Shown piece by piece: positions 1 to 7,979 of a stretch of 64,000 nucleotides of DNA. Location of the stretch: assembly GCA_016931515.1 (NCBI GenBank), contig JAFGEQ010000023.1:1-64000 (forward strand), written 5' to 3'. The DNA comes from a candidate division CSSED10-310 bacterium (lineage in GTDB: Bacteria; CSSED10-310). How positions within the stretch are numbered: the first letter of the stretch is position 1; the number at the start of each line of letters is the position of its first letter. Under the pieces are notes generated by a model, which was given only the letters and a program-made list of their open reading frames with translations, did no database searches and was not told where the DNA came from. The position numbers and the translations under genes are program-made.

Positions 1-1
1 G

Positions 2-495
2 ACACCGACGCCGACGAATACCCCAACGAATACTCCGACGCCTACTAACACTCCAACAAATACTCCGACGTTAACTCCAACGCCGACCAATACGCCGACG
101 AACACGCCGACACTGACGCCGACGCCGACGAACACTCCAACAAATACTCCGACGTTAACTCCAACGCCGACCAATACGCCGACGAACACACCGACACTGA
201 CGCCGACGCCGACCAATACGCCGACACATACCCCCACGCTGACGCCGACGCCGACGAATACCCCAACAAGTACACCGACGCCTACGAACACTCCTACGAA
301 CACACCGACGTTAACGCCGACCCCGACCAATACGCCGACGAACACGCCGACACTGACGCCGACGCCGACGAACACACCGACGCTCACGCCCACGCCCACC
401 CGCACTCCGACGAGCACGCCAACCAACACGCCGACAAATACCCCCACGAACACACCAACGAATACCCCGACGAATACGCCGGACGTAACACCCAC
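2..495 (+). repeat. Thr-Pro stalk-coding tandem repeat
   Basis: Degenerate tandem repeat of ACN-CCN codon pairs encoding (TPTNTP)n and TLTPTP units, with a higher-order period of 42 bases (14 residues) in places. It is coding in one frame only. The regular composition also creates long open frames on the opposite strand, which are not genes. Arrays like this are prone to slippage and recombination with the similar array at 3387-4010. Confidence 0.8.
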
Positions 496-601
496 TCCGA
501 CAACACCGCTGCCGATACCGGCAACAGGACCGATGGGTCTGGGATTGCTGCTTGTTCTGTTCGGATTGCTGATACTCAATCCGTTGTTCAGACGGCGATA
601 A
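2..601 (+). CDS. 3' end of a Thr-Pro-stalked, C-terminally anchored surface protein (partial)
   Basis: Only the C-terminal 199 residues are in the window; the frame is open from base 2 to the TAA at 599-601. About 160 residues are an uninterrupted Thr-Pro-rich stalk ([16 protein letters not shown]-type units), which should form an extended rod-like spacer. The end reads [15 protein letters not shown], then about 17 hydrophobic residues, then FRRR: a motif, a helix and a basic tail, the layout of a sorting/anchoring signal. The same ending occurs in the next proteins downstream, and the last 63 bases of the stalk/anchor junction match those of the downstream protease gene with a single mismatch, so the two genes are related by duplication or gene conversion. 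The N-terminal, function-giving part lies outside the window, so no enzymatic role can be stated. The reading frame is certain; the anchoring role is inferred. Confidence 0.85.
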   Translation, partial: TPTPTNTPTNTPTPTNTPTNTPTLTPTPTNTPTNTPTLTPTPTNTPTNTPTLTPTPTNTPTNTPTLTPTPTNTPTHTPTLTPTPTNTPTSTPTPTNTPTNTPTLTPTPTNTPTNTPTLTPTPTNTPTLTPTPTRTPTSTPTNTPTNTPTNTPTNTPTNTPDVTPTPTTPLPIPATGPMGLGLLLVLFGLLILNPLFRRR

Positions 602-636
602 AGAGACCGGCTGAAGCAGCCGGACTGTGTTAAGGA

Positions 637-671
637 CTGAGAACCCGTGATTTTCGATTACGGGTTCTCAG
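637..671 (+). terminator. Strong hairpin after the stalked protein gene
   Basis: Perfect 12-bp stem (CTGAGAACCCGT, 637-648, with its complement at 660-671) around an 11-base loop, 35 bases after the stop codon. No T-run follows, so it may be a Rho-assisted terminator or an mRNA 3' stabiliser. Its GAACCCGTGAT core is shared with the terminator at 4144-4178, which supports common descent of the two upstream genes. Confidence 0.65.
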
Positions 672-847
672 TGTAATAAGTGTTGAAAAAAACAGATACT
701 GGACGCATGGGCTGTAAATATATAGACTCTGGATTCAGGCATTCATTGAAAAATGATACCTCGTGGATTTGAAGATAGCGGCTGGAAATCAGGAGTCGTT
801 GTTCGTTTTTTGTAGTGGTTGTTGATTTAACAAGGAGACAGTTATTT

Positions 848-3800
848 ATGAACCGATTGGTGCTGATGGTATTATTTCTTGCAGGAGTCCTGTTATCCGC
901 TGCGGCATTGGCGAATCCGGATGCTGCGGCCGGAGTCCTGACGCTGCAGGCAGATGCGGAGCTGGTTTCACTGGATGATGTGCCGTTAATTGAATTCCCG
1001 GCTATCGATCACGCCAAAGCGTTGGCGGAGGATGAAGCTGATCGGAAGCTGGGGCACCCGCTGCGATTTGCCATTCCGCAGGACGCGGAGATTACTCCCT
1101 GGAACAACGGTTTATGGGAATCGGTCGGTGACGGACGGGCCGTATGGCGACTTCGGATATTCGCCCAAGGAGCGTCCTCACTCAATTTTGGTTTTGGGAG
1201 ATTCAATCTCCCGGCAGGTGCTCGGCTATTCCTGTTCGATCCATCGGGGGAGTTGATCCAGGGACCGTTCGGTCTGGAGACCAGGACGGAATCGGGTGAA
1301 TTCTGGAGTCCGGTGACAATGGGCGATACGGCAGTGCTGGAGTTGACGGTTCCGGCCAATGAAGCGGGGAATGTCGACCTGCTTGTAAAGAGAGTCAATC
1401 ATGGTTACAGGGAGTTCTGGGAAAGGGATCCTGCGAATTCAGGAACCTGTAATGTTGATGTTATCTGTCCGGAGGGTGATTCCTGGCGAAGTGAGATCCG
1501 AAGCGTTGCAGTTTATACCCTCGATGGAACCTGGACGTGTTCGGGAACCCTGGTCGAGAATGTGCGGCAGGACAATACACCGTATTTTCTGACCGCTAAT
1601 CACTGCGGAGTTACAACCACCAATGATGACACCATGGTAGTTTACTGGAATTTTCAGAAAGCGACGTGCGGCGGATTGCAGTATGGCTCACTAAGTCAGA
1701 ACCAGACCGGTGCGACATTCCGGGCGACGCGCACCCAGTCGGATTTCTGTCTGGTGCAGTTGAATTCGGTACCGAGTTCGTCATTCAACGTGTATTATGC
1801 CGGATGGGACAACCGCGGGAATGCCGTTTCATCCGCAGTTGTCATCCATCATCCCAACACGGATGAGAAATGCATCAGCTTTGAGAACAATGCCCTGACG
1901 GTGACATCCTATTACAGCACAGCGGTTCCCGGTGACGGGACGCACTGGCGTATTGCCGATTGGGATTTAGGAACAACAGAGCCCGGTTCTTCCGGTTCCG
2001 GACTCTGGGACCAGAATCATCGCCTTATCGGTCAGCTGCATGGCGGAGACGCAGCATGCGGCAACAACGAATCCGACTGGTTCGGGCGGTTTTCGGTTTC
2101 CTGGGCAGCGGGTTCCACCGCGGCAACGAGGTTAAGAGACTGGCTGGATCCGGACAGCACCGGAGCCCAGTATATCAACGGCCGGAACCCGGTCGCCAAT
2201 ACACCCACGCCTGTGCCGACAGCGACTCCGCAGACAATCCCTTATTGTGAAGGCTTTGAAACATTCGGACCCGGATGGACGACATACGATGCCGATGCCG
2301 ACAGTTTCACATGGATGGCAATCGGCCCGGATACGAGTTACTCGCATGGCGGTGACTACTGGGCGCTATCCCAGTCGTATGACAATACCGCCGGCGCATT
2401 GACACCGGACAACTGGCTGATTTCACCCAGGATCAACCTGACCGGTGCATCAAACCCCGCCCTGGAATGGTATGCTGCAGCGCTGGACCAGGCATGGCCG
2501 AATGACTATTATTCCGTTCTGGTATCGACAACAGGCACGGACACCTCCGATTTCACATCCACACTGTATTCTGAAGCCGTCCAAGCGGGCGGTCCCGAAA
2601 CAAACAACTACTGGTACCGATCGGTCAGTCTGGCTTCATTTGTCGGGGATTATATCTACATCGCTTTCCGTCATTACAATTGTACCGACCGGTTTATTCT
2701 CAGTATTGATGATGTATGTATAACCGATGCAGGATCACCGGCTGCAACCCATACACCGACTCATACCCCAACGGCGACCCAGACGCCAACCCGCACGCCG
2801 ACACCGTCCAACACACCGACTCGGACTCCAACGTTGACGAACACTCCGACGAACACTCCGTCACCGACGCCGGAGTGTTGTGAAAGCTCTGTATCCACGT
2901 ATCCATATTCCGAGAGTTTTGAGAGTGGGTTCGGATTATGGACGCAGGAAACAGAGGATAATTTCGACTGGACAAGAAATTCCGGAGGCACTGGAACGGG
3001 AAATACTGGTCCATCGGCAGCGTATGACGGAAGCTGGTATCTTTACACGGAAGCCAATGGACCTGCGACCGGTGACCAGGCGATACTGAACGGACCCTGT
3101 TTCGATCTGGCCGGATATGACACGGCCGAGTTCCGGTTCTGGTATCACTTGTATGGAAATCAGATGGGGACGTTACGGCTTGAAATCAGTGATGATTTAT
3201 GCGGCTCCTGGACGTCGCTATGGTCCTTAAGTGGCAACCAATTGAATAGCTGGCATGAAGCAGTTATCTCTTTGAACAGCTATGTGGGTGATACAATCAA
3301 GTTGCGCTTTGTCGGCATCCGTGGAACCGGCAACCGGAGTGATATGGCGATCGATCTGTTGTCGATGACCGCAAGCGGTCCGCCAACAAATACGCCCACC
3401 TACACTCCAACAGGCGTACCTCCGACATTCACCAATACACCGACGTTAACTCCAACGGCGACCAATACGCCTACGAATACGCCAACTCTGACGCCGACAC
3501 CCACGAATACCCCGACGAATACACCCACGAACACTCCAACCCATACACCCACGCTCACTCCCACGCCGACGAATACACCGACGTTAACTCCAACGCCGAC
3601 CAATACACCTACGAACACGCCAACTCTGACGCCGACACCTACGAATACCCCCACGAATACGCCAACATTGACACCGACGCCGACCAATACACCCACGAAT
3701 ACGCCAACATTGACACCGACCCCAACCAATACGCCCACGAATACGCCAACATTGACACCGACGCCGACCAATACGCCCACGAATACTCCGACATTGACAC

Positions 3801-4108
3801 CGACGCCGACCAATACTCCAACCAGCACTCCGACAGGCGCACCAACGAACACACCCACCGATACGCCGACAAACACACCGACACTGACACCAACGCCGAC
3901 AAACACGCCGACGCTGACACCCACACCGACCAATACGCCGACAGGAACCCCTACGAACACACCAACGAATACTCCGACGAATACCCCGGATGTAACACCC
4001 ACTCCGACAACACCGCTGCCGATACCGGCAACAGGACCGATGGGTCTGGGTCTCTTGCTGTTTGTGATTGGAATCCTGATAACGATTCCCGTGGTACGAC
4101 GGCGTTAG
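848..4108 (+). CDS. Secreted lysyl-endopeptidase-like serine protease with two adhesin/MAM-like domains, Thr-Pro stalk and C-terminal anchor
   Basis: Predicted surface protease of the Lys-C (Achromobacter lysyl endopeptidase) type within the trypsin fold. Start chosen at ATG 848, 9 bases after AGGAGA and giving a good signal peptide (cleavage near Ala22); an in-frame GTG at 815 only adds polar residues. A propeptide-like region runs to about 200. The protease domain spans about 201-445 and starts [10 protein letters not shown], as in the Achromobacter enzyme. The triad is visible: His252 (TANHCG), Asp299 (TQSDF), Ser382 (EPGSSGSG). By my remembered alignment, the Lys-pocket Asp225 is kept as Asp410 (ESDWFG) and His210 as His398, while Trp169 appears to be Tyr. 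Two beta-sandwich domains follow (about 464-625, choice-of-anchor-J/cleaved-adhesin type, ending SIDDVCITD; and about 678-842, MAM-like), then a stalk of about 200 residues and PLPIPATG-helix-RRR. 1086 residues in all. Class certain; Lys specificity inferred. Confidence 0.9.
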   Translation: MNRLVLMVLFLAGVLLSAAALANPDAAAGVLTLQADAELVSLDDVPLIEFPAIDHAKALAEDEADRKLGHPLRFAIPQDAEITPWNNGLWESVGDGRAVWRLRIFAQGASSLNFGFGRFNLPAGARLFLFDPSGELIQGPFGLETRTESGEFWSPVTMGDTAVLELTVPANEAGNVDLLVKRVNHGYREFWERDPANSGTCNVDVICPEGDSWRSEIRSVAVYTLDGTWTCSGTLVENVRQDNTPYFLTANHCGVTTTNDDTMVVYWNFQKATCGGLQYGSLSQNQTGATFRATRTQSDFCLVQLNSVPSSSFNVYYAGWDNRGNAVSSAVVIHHPNTDEKCISFENNALTVTSYYSTAVPGDGTHWRIADWDLGTTEPGSSGSGLWDQNHRLIGQLHGGDAACGNNESDWFGRFSVSWAAGSTAATRLRDWLDPDSTGAQYINGRNPVANTPTPVPTATPQTIPYCEGFETFGPGWTTYDADADSFTWMAIGPDTSYSHGGDYWALSQSYDNTAGALTPDNWLISPRINLTGASNPALEWYAAALDQAWPNDYYSVLVSTTGTDTSDFTSTLYSEAVQAGGPETNNYWYRSVSLASFVGDYIYIAFRHYNCTDRFILSIDDVCITDAGSPAATHTPTHTPTATQTPTRTPTPSNTPTRTPTLTNTPTNTPSPTPECCESSVSTYPYSESFESGFGLWTQETEDNFDWTRNSGGTGTGNTGPSAAYDGSWYLYTEANGPATGDQAILNGPCFDLAGYDTAEFRFWYHLYGNQMGTLRLEISDDLCGSWTSLWSLSGNQLNSWHEAVISLNSYVGDTIKLRFVGIRGTGNRSDMAIDLLSMTASGPPTNTPTYTPTGVPPTFTNTPTLTPTATNTPTNTPTLTPTPTNTPTNTPTNTPTHTPTLTPTPTNTPTLTPTPTNTPTNTPTLTPTPTNTPTNTPTLTPTPTNTPTNTPTLTPTPTNTPTNTPTLTPTPTNTPTNTPTLTPTPTNTPTSTPTGAPTNTPTDTPTNTPTLTPTPTNTPTLTPTPTNTPTGTPTNTPTNTPTNTPDVTPTPTTPLPIPATGPMGLGLLLFVIGILITIPVVRRR
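3387..4010 (+). repeat. 42-bp coding minisatellite (Thr-Pro stalk)
   Basis: Between about 3590 and 3830 the DNA repeats with a 42-base period, encoding 14-residue units [14 protein letters not shown], with only scattered third-position differences; the flanks are more degenerate. The near-identity of the central units indicates recent expansion by slippage or unequal exchange, so stalk length probably varies between strains. Confidence 0.85.
3988..4050 (+). repeat. 63-bp direct repeat shared with 481-543
   Basis: The stalk/anchor junction (GGAYGTAACACCCACTCCGA and onward through the PLPIPATG codons) is identical in 62 of 63 positions to 481-543, including third codon positions, and diverges in the transmembrane-helix codons right after it. 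This points to a recent duplication or gene conversion rather than selection on protein alone. Confidence 0.85.
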
Positions 4109-4143
4109 ACAGGTTATTGACAGTTCCGTAAACTCGATAAATG

Positions 4144-4178
4144 GGAACCCGTGATCCAAGATCCGGGTTCCTTTTTTT
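4144..4178 (+). terminator. Rho-independent terminator
   Basis: Stem GGAACCCG (4144-4151) pairs with CGGGTTCC (4164-4171) around a 12-base loop and is followed directly by seven T. It lies 35 bases after the stop of the Lys-C-like protease gene and ends that transcript. Confidence 0.85.
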
Positions 4179-4364
4179 CTGATGCATCATTCCGGGCTGG
4201 ACTGGAGTGTCCGATCGGGTTAAACTGGTCCTGTTATCGGGTTGCTTACATTTATGCTGGAACGGATGGTTGTATTCTTTTTGCACCGGCGCGTTCCGTT
4301 GCATTTTTCGTTATTTGTGCAGGTGTTCCAGGTTTATGCGCTTGTAAAACTGTAGGAGAAGACG

Positions 4365-5243
4365 ATGATGAAACATGAAAGTTCCCGGTTTGTTTGCCTT
4401 AGATTATTGTCAAAGCTGATTGTCCTGACGGCAATTTTGAACACGGGAGCATCCGTCAAAGCAATAGAAAGCCCGGATTTATCGCAGATTTTCGCGCCGG
4501 GTGCGGTGATCGTCCGGCCGGATGCCGGTGACTCCGGTTCATCTCAACGGGCGAATGGTCTGCTGACGGTTCAGAGTGTTTCGGGATGCACGGGGGATAC
4601 GGTTTATGTCGACATACTCCTGGATAATTATGAGGAGGTCGTGGATGCATTCATGTTCGACCTCAATTACGATACGGACACAATGGCTCTCGTGAGTTGC
4701 GATGAGGGTGTGCTGATTCCGTCTGGGGGATGGCAGGAATTCGGTTGTTATGAGGGAATCCCCGGCACAGTTGTCACCGGAGGATATGCTCTCGAATCAA
4801 TCCCGATCGGATCGGTCGGTTCACTGGCACGATTTACTTTCTCCGTTACATGCTTGAGTTGCACCCAGAGTGACTCGTTTTCGATCACGCTGACCCGTCT
4901 TCAGGATGATCTCACCGGATATACGGCGGTTGACGGGACATTTACCTACTATTGCCTTCCCACCGCTACTCCCACGTTCACGAATACACCCACTCGAACG
5001 CCGACGCGCACACCGACCCGGACACAGACGCCCACAAACACAGCGACCCGGACGCCGACAGGGACACCGACGGTCACACCCACACCCACGAATACGCCGA
5101 CAGGCGCTTTGACATTCACGCCTACGAATACTCCGACATCCACGCCGCCATTACCCATCCCGGCAACCGGTCCGGCCGGGTTGGTCCTGATGATGATCCT
5201 GATCGGGATTTTGATATTAAAACCGGCTTTCGGGCACCGATGA
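4365..5243 (+). CDS. Cohesin-like domain protein with Thr-Pro stalk and C-terminal anchor
   Basis: Predicted exported, anchored binding protein rather than an enzyme. The start ATG 4365 (or ATG 4368) follows TAGGAGAA at good distance. The signal peptide ends near Ala33. Residues about 67-197 fit the cohesin/carbohydrate-binding beta-sandwich pattern: an opening [17 protein letters not shown], then [16 protein letters not shown] (the F-x-L-x-Y-D-x-x-x-L strand pair typical of cohesins), and a late [11 protein letters not shown] strand. Five Cys in the domain may form disulfides. A stalk (about 200-262) leads to [11 protein letters not shown], a helix and a short basic end. It is transcribed alone, between a terminator and the papain-like gene. 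A dockerin-bearing subtilase is encoded less than 3 kb downstream, so a cohesin-dockerin contact is a reasonable hypothesis. Cohesin-fold domains also bind sugars or act as plain structural modules, so the partner is unproven. Confidence 0.75.
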   Translation: MMKHESSRFVCLRLLSKLIVLTAILNTGASVKAIESPDLSQIFAPGAVIVRPDAGDSGSSQRANGLLTVQSVSGCTGDTVYVDILLDNYEEVVDAFMFDLNYDTDTMALVSCDEGVLIPSGGWQEFGCYEGIPGTVVTGGYALESIPIGSVGSLARFTFSVTCLSCTQSDSFSITLTRLQDDLTGYTAVDGTFTYYCLPTATPTFTNTPTRTPTRTPTRTQTPTNTATRTPTGTPTVTPTPTNTPTGALTFTPTNTPTSTPPLPIPATGPAGLVLMMILIGILILKPAFGHR

Positions 5244-5552
5244 TCCATGGTCTCCGGTAATTGTCGAACAGCATCGGAAACTACCGCAGAAACGGGTTAA
5301 TCCAGAAGGATACGGGTGATTTTGCTCCGGAGGACATGGATATGATATACTTATATGGTCAGGGGCTGATTGATCGGAAAGGAATTTCGTGGTGAATCGC
5401 TTTCACCCATTCGCTTCGGTTTTTTGAAGCTGTTTTTTTTCGATTCCGTTCAGTCTCAGGAGAATGTCCATTTGTTTTAGGGTCGAATCCGGATGAGGAT
5501 CCGGAGAGTTGGGGGTATTCATGTGGAGAGATGTTGTCGTGGAGAAACACCG
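5244..5552 (+). other. Intergenic leader region before the cysteine protease gene
   Basis: 309 bases without a convincing gene. It holds a possible promoter (TTGCTC 5322-5327, 18 bases, TATACT 5346-5351) and then two short hairpins ending in eight T (5391-5440), so the hairpins would sit in the transcribed leader. An in-frame upstream ATG at 5493 would extend the protease by 20 charged residues and is disfavoured, because the signal peptide starts at 5553. Confidence 0.4.
5391..5440 (+). terminator. Possible terminator or leader attenuator
   Basis: Two small stems in series: GGTGAA/TTCACC (5391-5396, 5402-5407) and GCTTC/GAAGC (5413-5417, 5426-5430), followed by T8 at 5433-5440. The stems are short, so efficiency is doubtful. 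It could end the cohesin-like gene's transcript or attenuate the next gene. Confidence 0.35.
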
Positions 5553-7811
5553 ATGAAAAAACTACTTATTTTCGCGGTTCTTGCAGCACTGTTTTTCAGC
5601 CCGGCTACAAATGCCGAGCACCGGTATCCAATCATGAAAGTCGATCAGGAGACACTGCAGAAATGGTATGAGGATTATAACAATGCTCCGAAAGCGTATA
5701 TCGATCCCAAAATTGAGCCTGTGAAGGGCTCGTATAGTGTTCTTGGTCATATGCAGTACACACCGAGTCAGTATTACCAGGGATCCTGCGGAAATTGCTG
5801 GCAATGGGCCGGAACGAGCTGCCTGGGTGTTGCATTGCATGTGCAGAACTCCATCCTGGATCGCCTGTCGGTGCAATACATCAACTCCTGTGCGGATGCC
5901 GCTATTGGAGTAGAATGTTGTGATGGCGGCAATCTGAGTTATTTCGCCGACTTTTACGATTACACGAATATGGCGATTCCCTGGACAAACTCAAACGCCT
6001 ACTTTCATGATGCGTCCGCTGCCTGCACGACGACGTGCGCATCGATCTCAACAACCCCGCATTATGGAATCACATCCATCAACGACCAGACGATAATAAC
6101 TACCGGTGTCTCCCAGACTACTGCGATAAACAATATAAAGAACATTCTGAACCAGAATAAAGCGGTCTATTTCGGTTTTCATCTTGCGACGGGAGCTGAC
6201 TGGACGGTCTTCGAAAATTTCTACTGGTATCAGAACGAAAGCGCTGTATGGAACCCGGATTACGCGTGCGGCCACACAGAAGATTCCGGCGGCGGCGGTC
6301 ACGGCGTCGTCTGTGTCGGCTACAACGATGACGTTCCCAGCAACAGTTACTGGATCATGGTGAACAGTTGGGGAACGACAAGCGGCCGGCCGAACTGCAT
6401 TTTCCGTGTCGACATGGACATGGATTACAGTTGTACTTTCGAATACGGTCCTTACACATATTACAGCCACACATTCACATGTCTGAACGTGACATTCAGC
6501 AGCGCCAGCACGGCTACTCCAACCCGAACACCAACCCGGACGCCGACCAGCGTCGCCACGAATACGCCCACCCGAACACCAACCCGGACACCGACCCGGA
6601 CACCGACCAGCGTCGCCACGAATACGCCCACCCGAACACCAACCCGAACACCGACCGGCGCAGCCACGAATACACCGACGCGAACACCAACCCGGACGCC
6701 GACCAATACGCCATCGACTCCTCCACCCACACCCTCCAACGGGGGTGATACCTGCGCTGCCGCCCCGGATATCACATTGAACCTGGCTGCCGCATGGCTT
6801 GGATCAACAGGTCTGTGTCTGCCGGCGTCCAACACCGGCATGGCCAATAACTATACGAAATGTTCGACGGGGCCGTGCGGTGCTACAGGGGATTCGAATG
6901 ACGTTGTCTGGAAGTTTACACCGACTGATTACTGGGTATTCGATATCAACAACTGCAATACCAGTGATGACTGGTCCATCATGGTCTGGTCCGGAGCCTG
7001 TCCCGGAACCGAGATAATCTGTGATGATGATTCGTGTGCAGACTGTGCGACACCCTATACATTCACATCGGGATGCACGGTCTTTCATCCGGGCGTCACG
7101 TATTATGCTGTCGTTTGGCGATACAGTTCAACCGGATCGACCACGATCTGTTTCGATCCGTGTCCGGTTCCTCTGGATTGTGCCGGTGATTCGATTTACG
7201 TGCAGATGGGCAATACAACGGGGACAGCGTTCACATCCGATCTGGCGACGACATATCAGGTCGCCGAATACTATTCCGGTCTCACAGACACCATCGGGAC
7301 CGTCAATTGGTGGGGAATTGAAGGGTATTTCGACGGATCCACATGGTCATCCTGCACACGGACCAACACCAATTATCGAGTATCTTTTTACAGTGACAGC
7401 GGTGGAGCCCCGGGTTCCGTTATCAGCCAGCAGACAGTGAGTGCCATTCGAACAAACTCGGGACAGACCTTTGGGACATTCCCGATTTATGAATACGCCG
7501 CAGATCTTACCAGTTGCGTTTCACTGAATTCCGGGTGGATATCCATTCAAGGTATCGCCGATTCCGGTTCGTGTTGGTTCCTATGGCTGAATTCATTTAA
7601 TAACGCGCGAGATAATGCTCATGAATTGTTTGACGGAGCCAGCTGGTCCGCTGCGGAAACGGATGCCGCCTTCTGTCTGGGACCCTGCGGCACACCGACG
7701 AACACTCCGACTCCGTTACCGATTCCCTCAACCGGCACTACCGGGATAATCATTCTTCTGGCACTGTTCGGCATTCTGCTGCTCAGTCCGGTTTTCCTTC
7801 GGAAGATGTAA
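5553..7811 (+). CDS. Secreted papain-family (C1) cysteine protease with Thr-Pro linker, two beta-domains and C-terminal anchor
   Basis: Predicted surface cysteine endopeptidase, 752 residues. The start ATG 5553 follows GGAG by 8 bases and gives a clean signal peptide (cleavage near Ala21). The C1 domain (about 60-315) has every catalytic element: Cys82 in [10 protein letters not shown], His250 in [14 protein letters not shown], Asn271 in MVNSWGTT. The pro-region is short or absent compared with classical papains. A (TRTP)n linker runs about 322-396. A Cys-rich beta-domain follows (about 398-540, [12 protein letters not shown]... with D/N-rich loops, resembling pre-peptidase C-terminal domains), and a second one (about 541-715) resembles secreted beta-sandwich modules with the phrase SGGAPGS. 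The end is PLPIPSTG, a hydrophobic helix and LRKM. It lies within the protease island, followed by its own terminator. Class and triad are clear; substrates are unknown. Confidence 0.9.
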   Translation: MKKLLIFAVLAALFFSPATNAEHRYPIMKVDQETLQKWYEDYNNAPKAYIDPKIEPVKGSYSVLGHMQYTPSQYYQGSCGNCWQWAGTSCLGVALHVQNSILDRLSVQYINSCADAAIGVECCDGGNLSYFADFYDYTNMAIPWTNSNAYFHDASAACTTTCASISTTPHYGITSINDQTIITTGVSQTTAINNIKNILNQNKAVYFGFHLATGADWTVFENFYWYQNESAVWNPDYACGHTEDSGGGGHGVVCVGYNDDVPSNSYWIMVNSWGTTSGRPNCIFRVDMDMDYSCTFEYGPYTYYSHTFTCLNVTFSSASTATPTRTPTRTPTSVATNTPTRTPTRTPTRTPTSVATNTPTRTPTRTPTGAATNTPTRTPTRTPTNTPSTPPPTPSNGGDTCAAAPDITLNLAAAWLGSTGLCLPASNTGMANNYTKCSTGPCGATGDSNDVVWKFTPTDYWVFDINNCNTSDDWSIMVWSGACPGTEIICDDDSCADCATPYTFTSGCTVFHPGVTYYAVVWRYSSTGSTTICFDPCPVPLDCAGDSIYVQMGNTTGTAFTSDLATTYQVAEYYSGLTDTIGTVNWWGIEGYFDGSTWSSCTRTNTNYRVSFYSDSGGAPGSVISQQTVSAIRTNSGQTFGTFPIYEYAADLTSCVSLNSGWISIQGIADSGSCWFLWLNSFNNARDNAHELFDGASWSAAETDAAFCLGPCGTPTNTPTPLPIPSTGTTGIIILLALFGILLLSPVFLRKM
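6516..6735 (+). repeat. Coding tandem repeat (Thr-Arg-Thr-Pro linker)
   Basis: About three copies of a unit encoding (TRTP)nTSVATNTP, with near-identical DNA between copies. It forms the linker between the catalytic and C-terminal domains of the cysteine protease. Its Arg-rich flavour differs from the Asn-rich stalks upstream and matches the astacin linker at 39812. Confidence 0.75.
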
Positions 7812-7839
7812 TTTTCAGATAGTAGAACTCTGACTCCAA

Positions 7840-7871
7840 CGAGCGGTCTTCCCGGCCGCTCGATTTTTTTT
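7840..7871 (+). terminator. Rho-independent terminator
   Basis: Stem CGAGCGG (7840-7846) pairs with CCGCTCG (7856-7862) around a 9-base loop, followed by A and eight T. It ends the cysteine protease transcript. Confidence 0.85.
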
Positions 7872-7897
7872 GGGGGGAGACCCGGACCTGAACATCG

Positions 7898-7927
7898 TTG
7901 CCATGTATCGGGCGCTTGGTTTATACT
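7898..7927 (+). promoter_or_regulatory. Candidate sigma-70-type promoter for the subtilase gene
   Basis: TTGCCA (7898-7903), 18-base spacer, TATACT (7922-7927). Each hexamer is one base from consensus. It lies after the upstream terminator and 52 bases before the ATG at 7980, so the subtilase is probably transcribed separately. Confidence 0.55.
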
Positions 7928-7979
7928 GGCGGGCGAGCATGGTGATTATCTCTCAGTAATCCTAAAAGGAGCTTTTTTA

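Noticed and set aside
3590-3830. Regularly spaced repeats that could look like a CRISPR array
   Set aside because: The period is a multiple of three, there are no unique spacers between units, and the repeat is in frame within a coding sequence. No cas gene is present.
3400-4002. Long open frames on the minus strand opposite the Thr-Pro stalks (also at 45-275, 4949-5248 and 6461-6847), rich in Val-Gly-Val or Ser-Ala-Ser
   Set aside because: They are by-products of the repeated ACN-CCN codons on the plus strand: low complexity, no ribosome site, no signal of selection. The plus-strand frame has coherent domains on both sides.
5477-5495. GGTCGAATCC, similar to a tRNA T-arm
   Set aside because: No acceptor, D-arm or anticodon stem can be built around it, and it sits in the leader of the cysteine protease gene.
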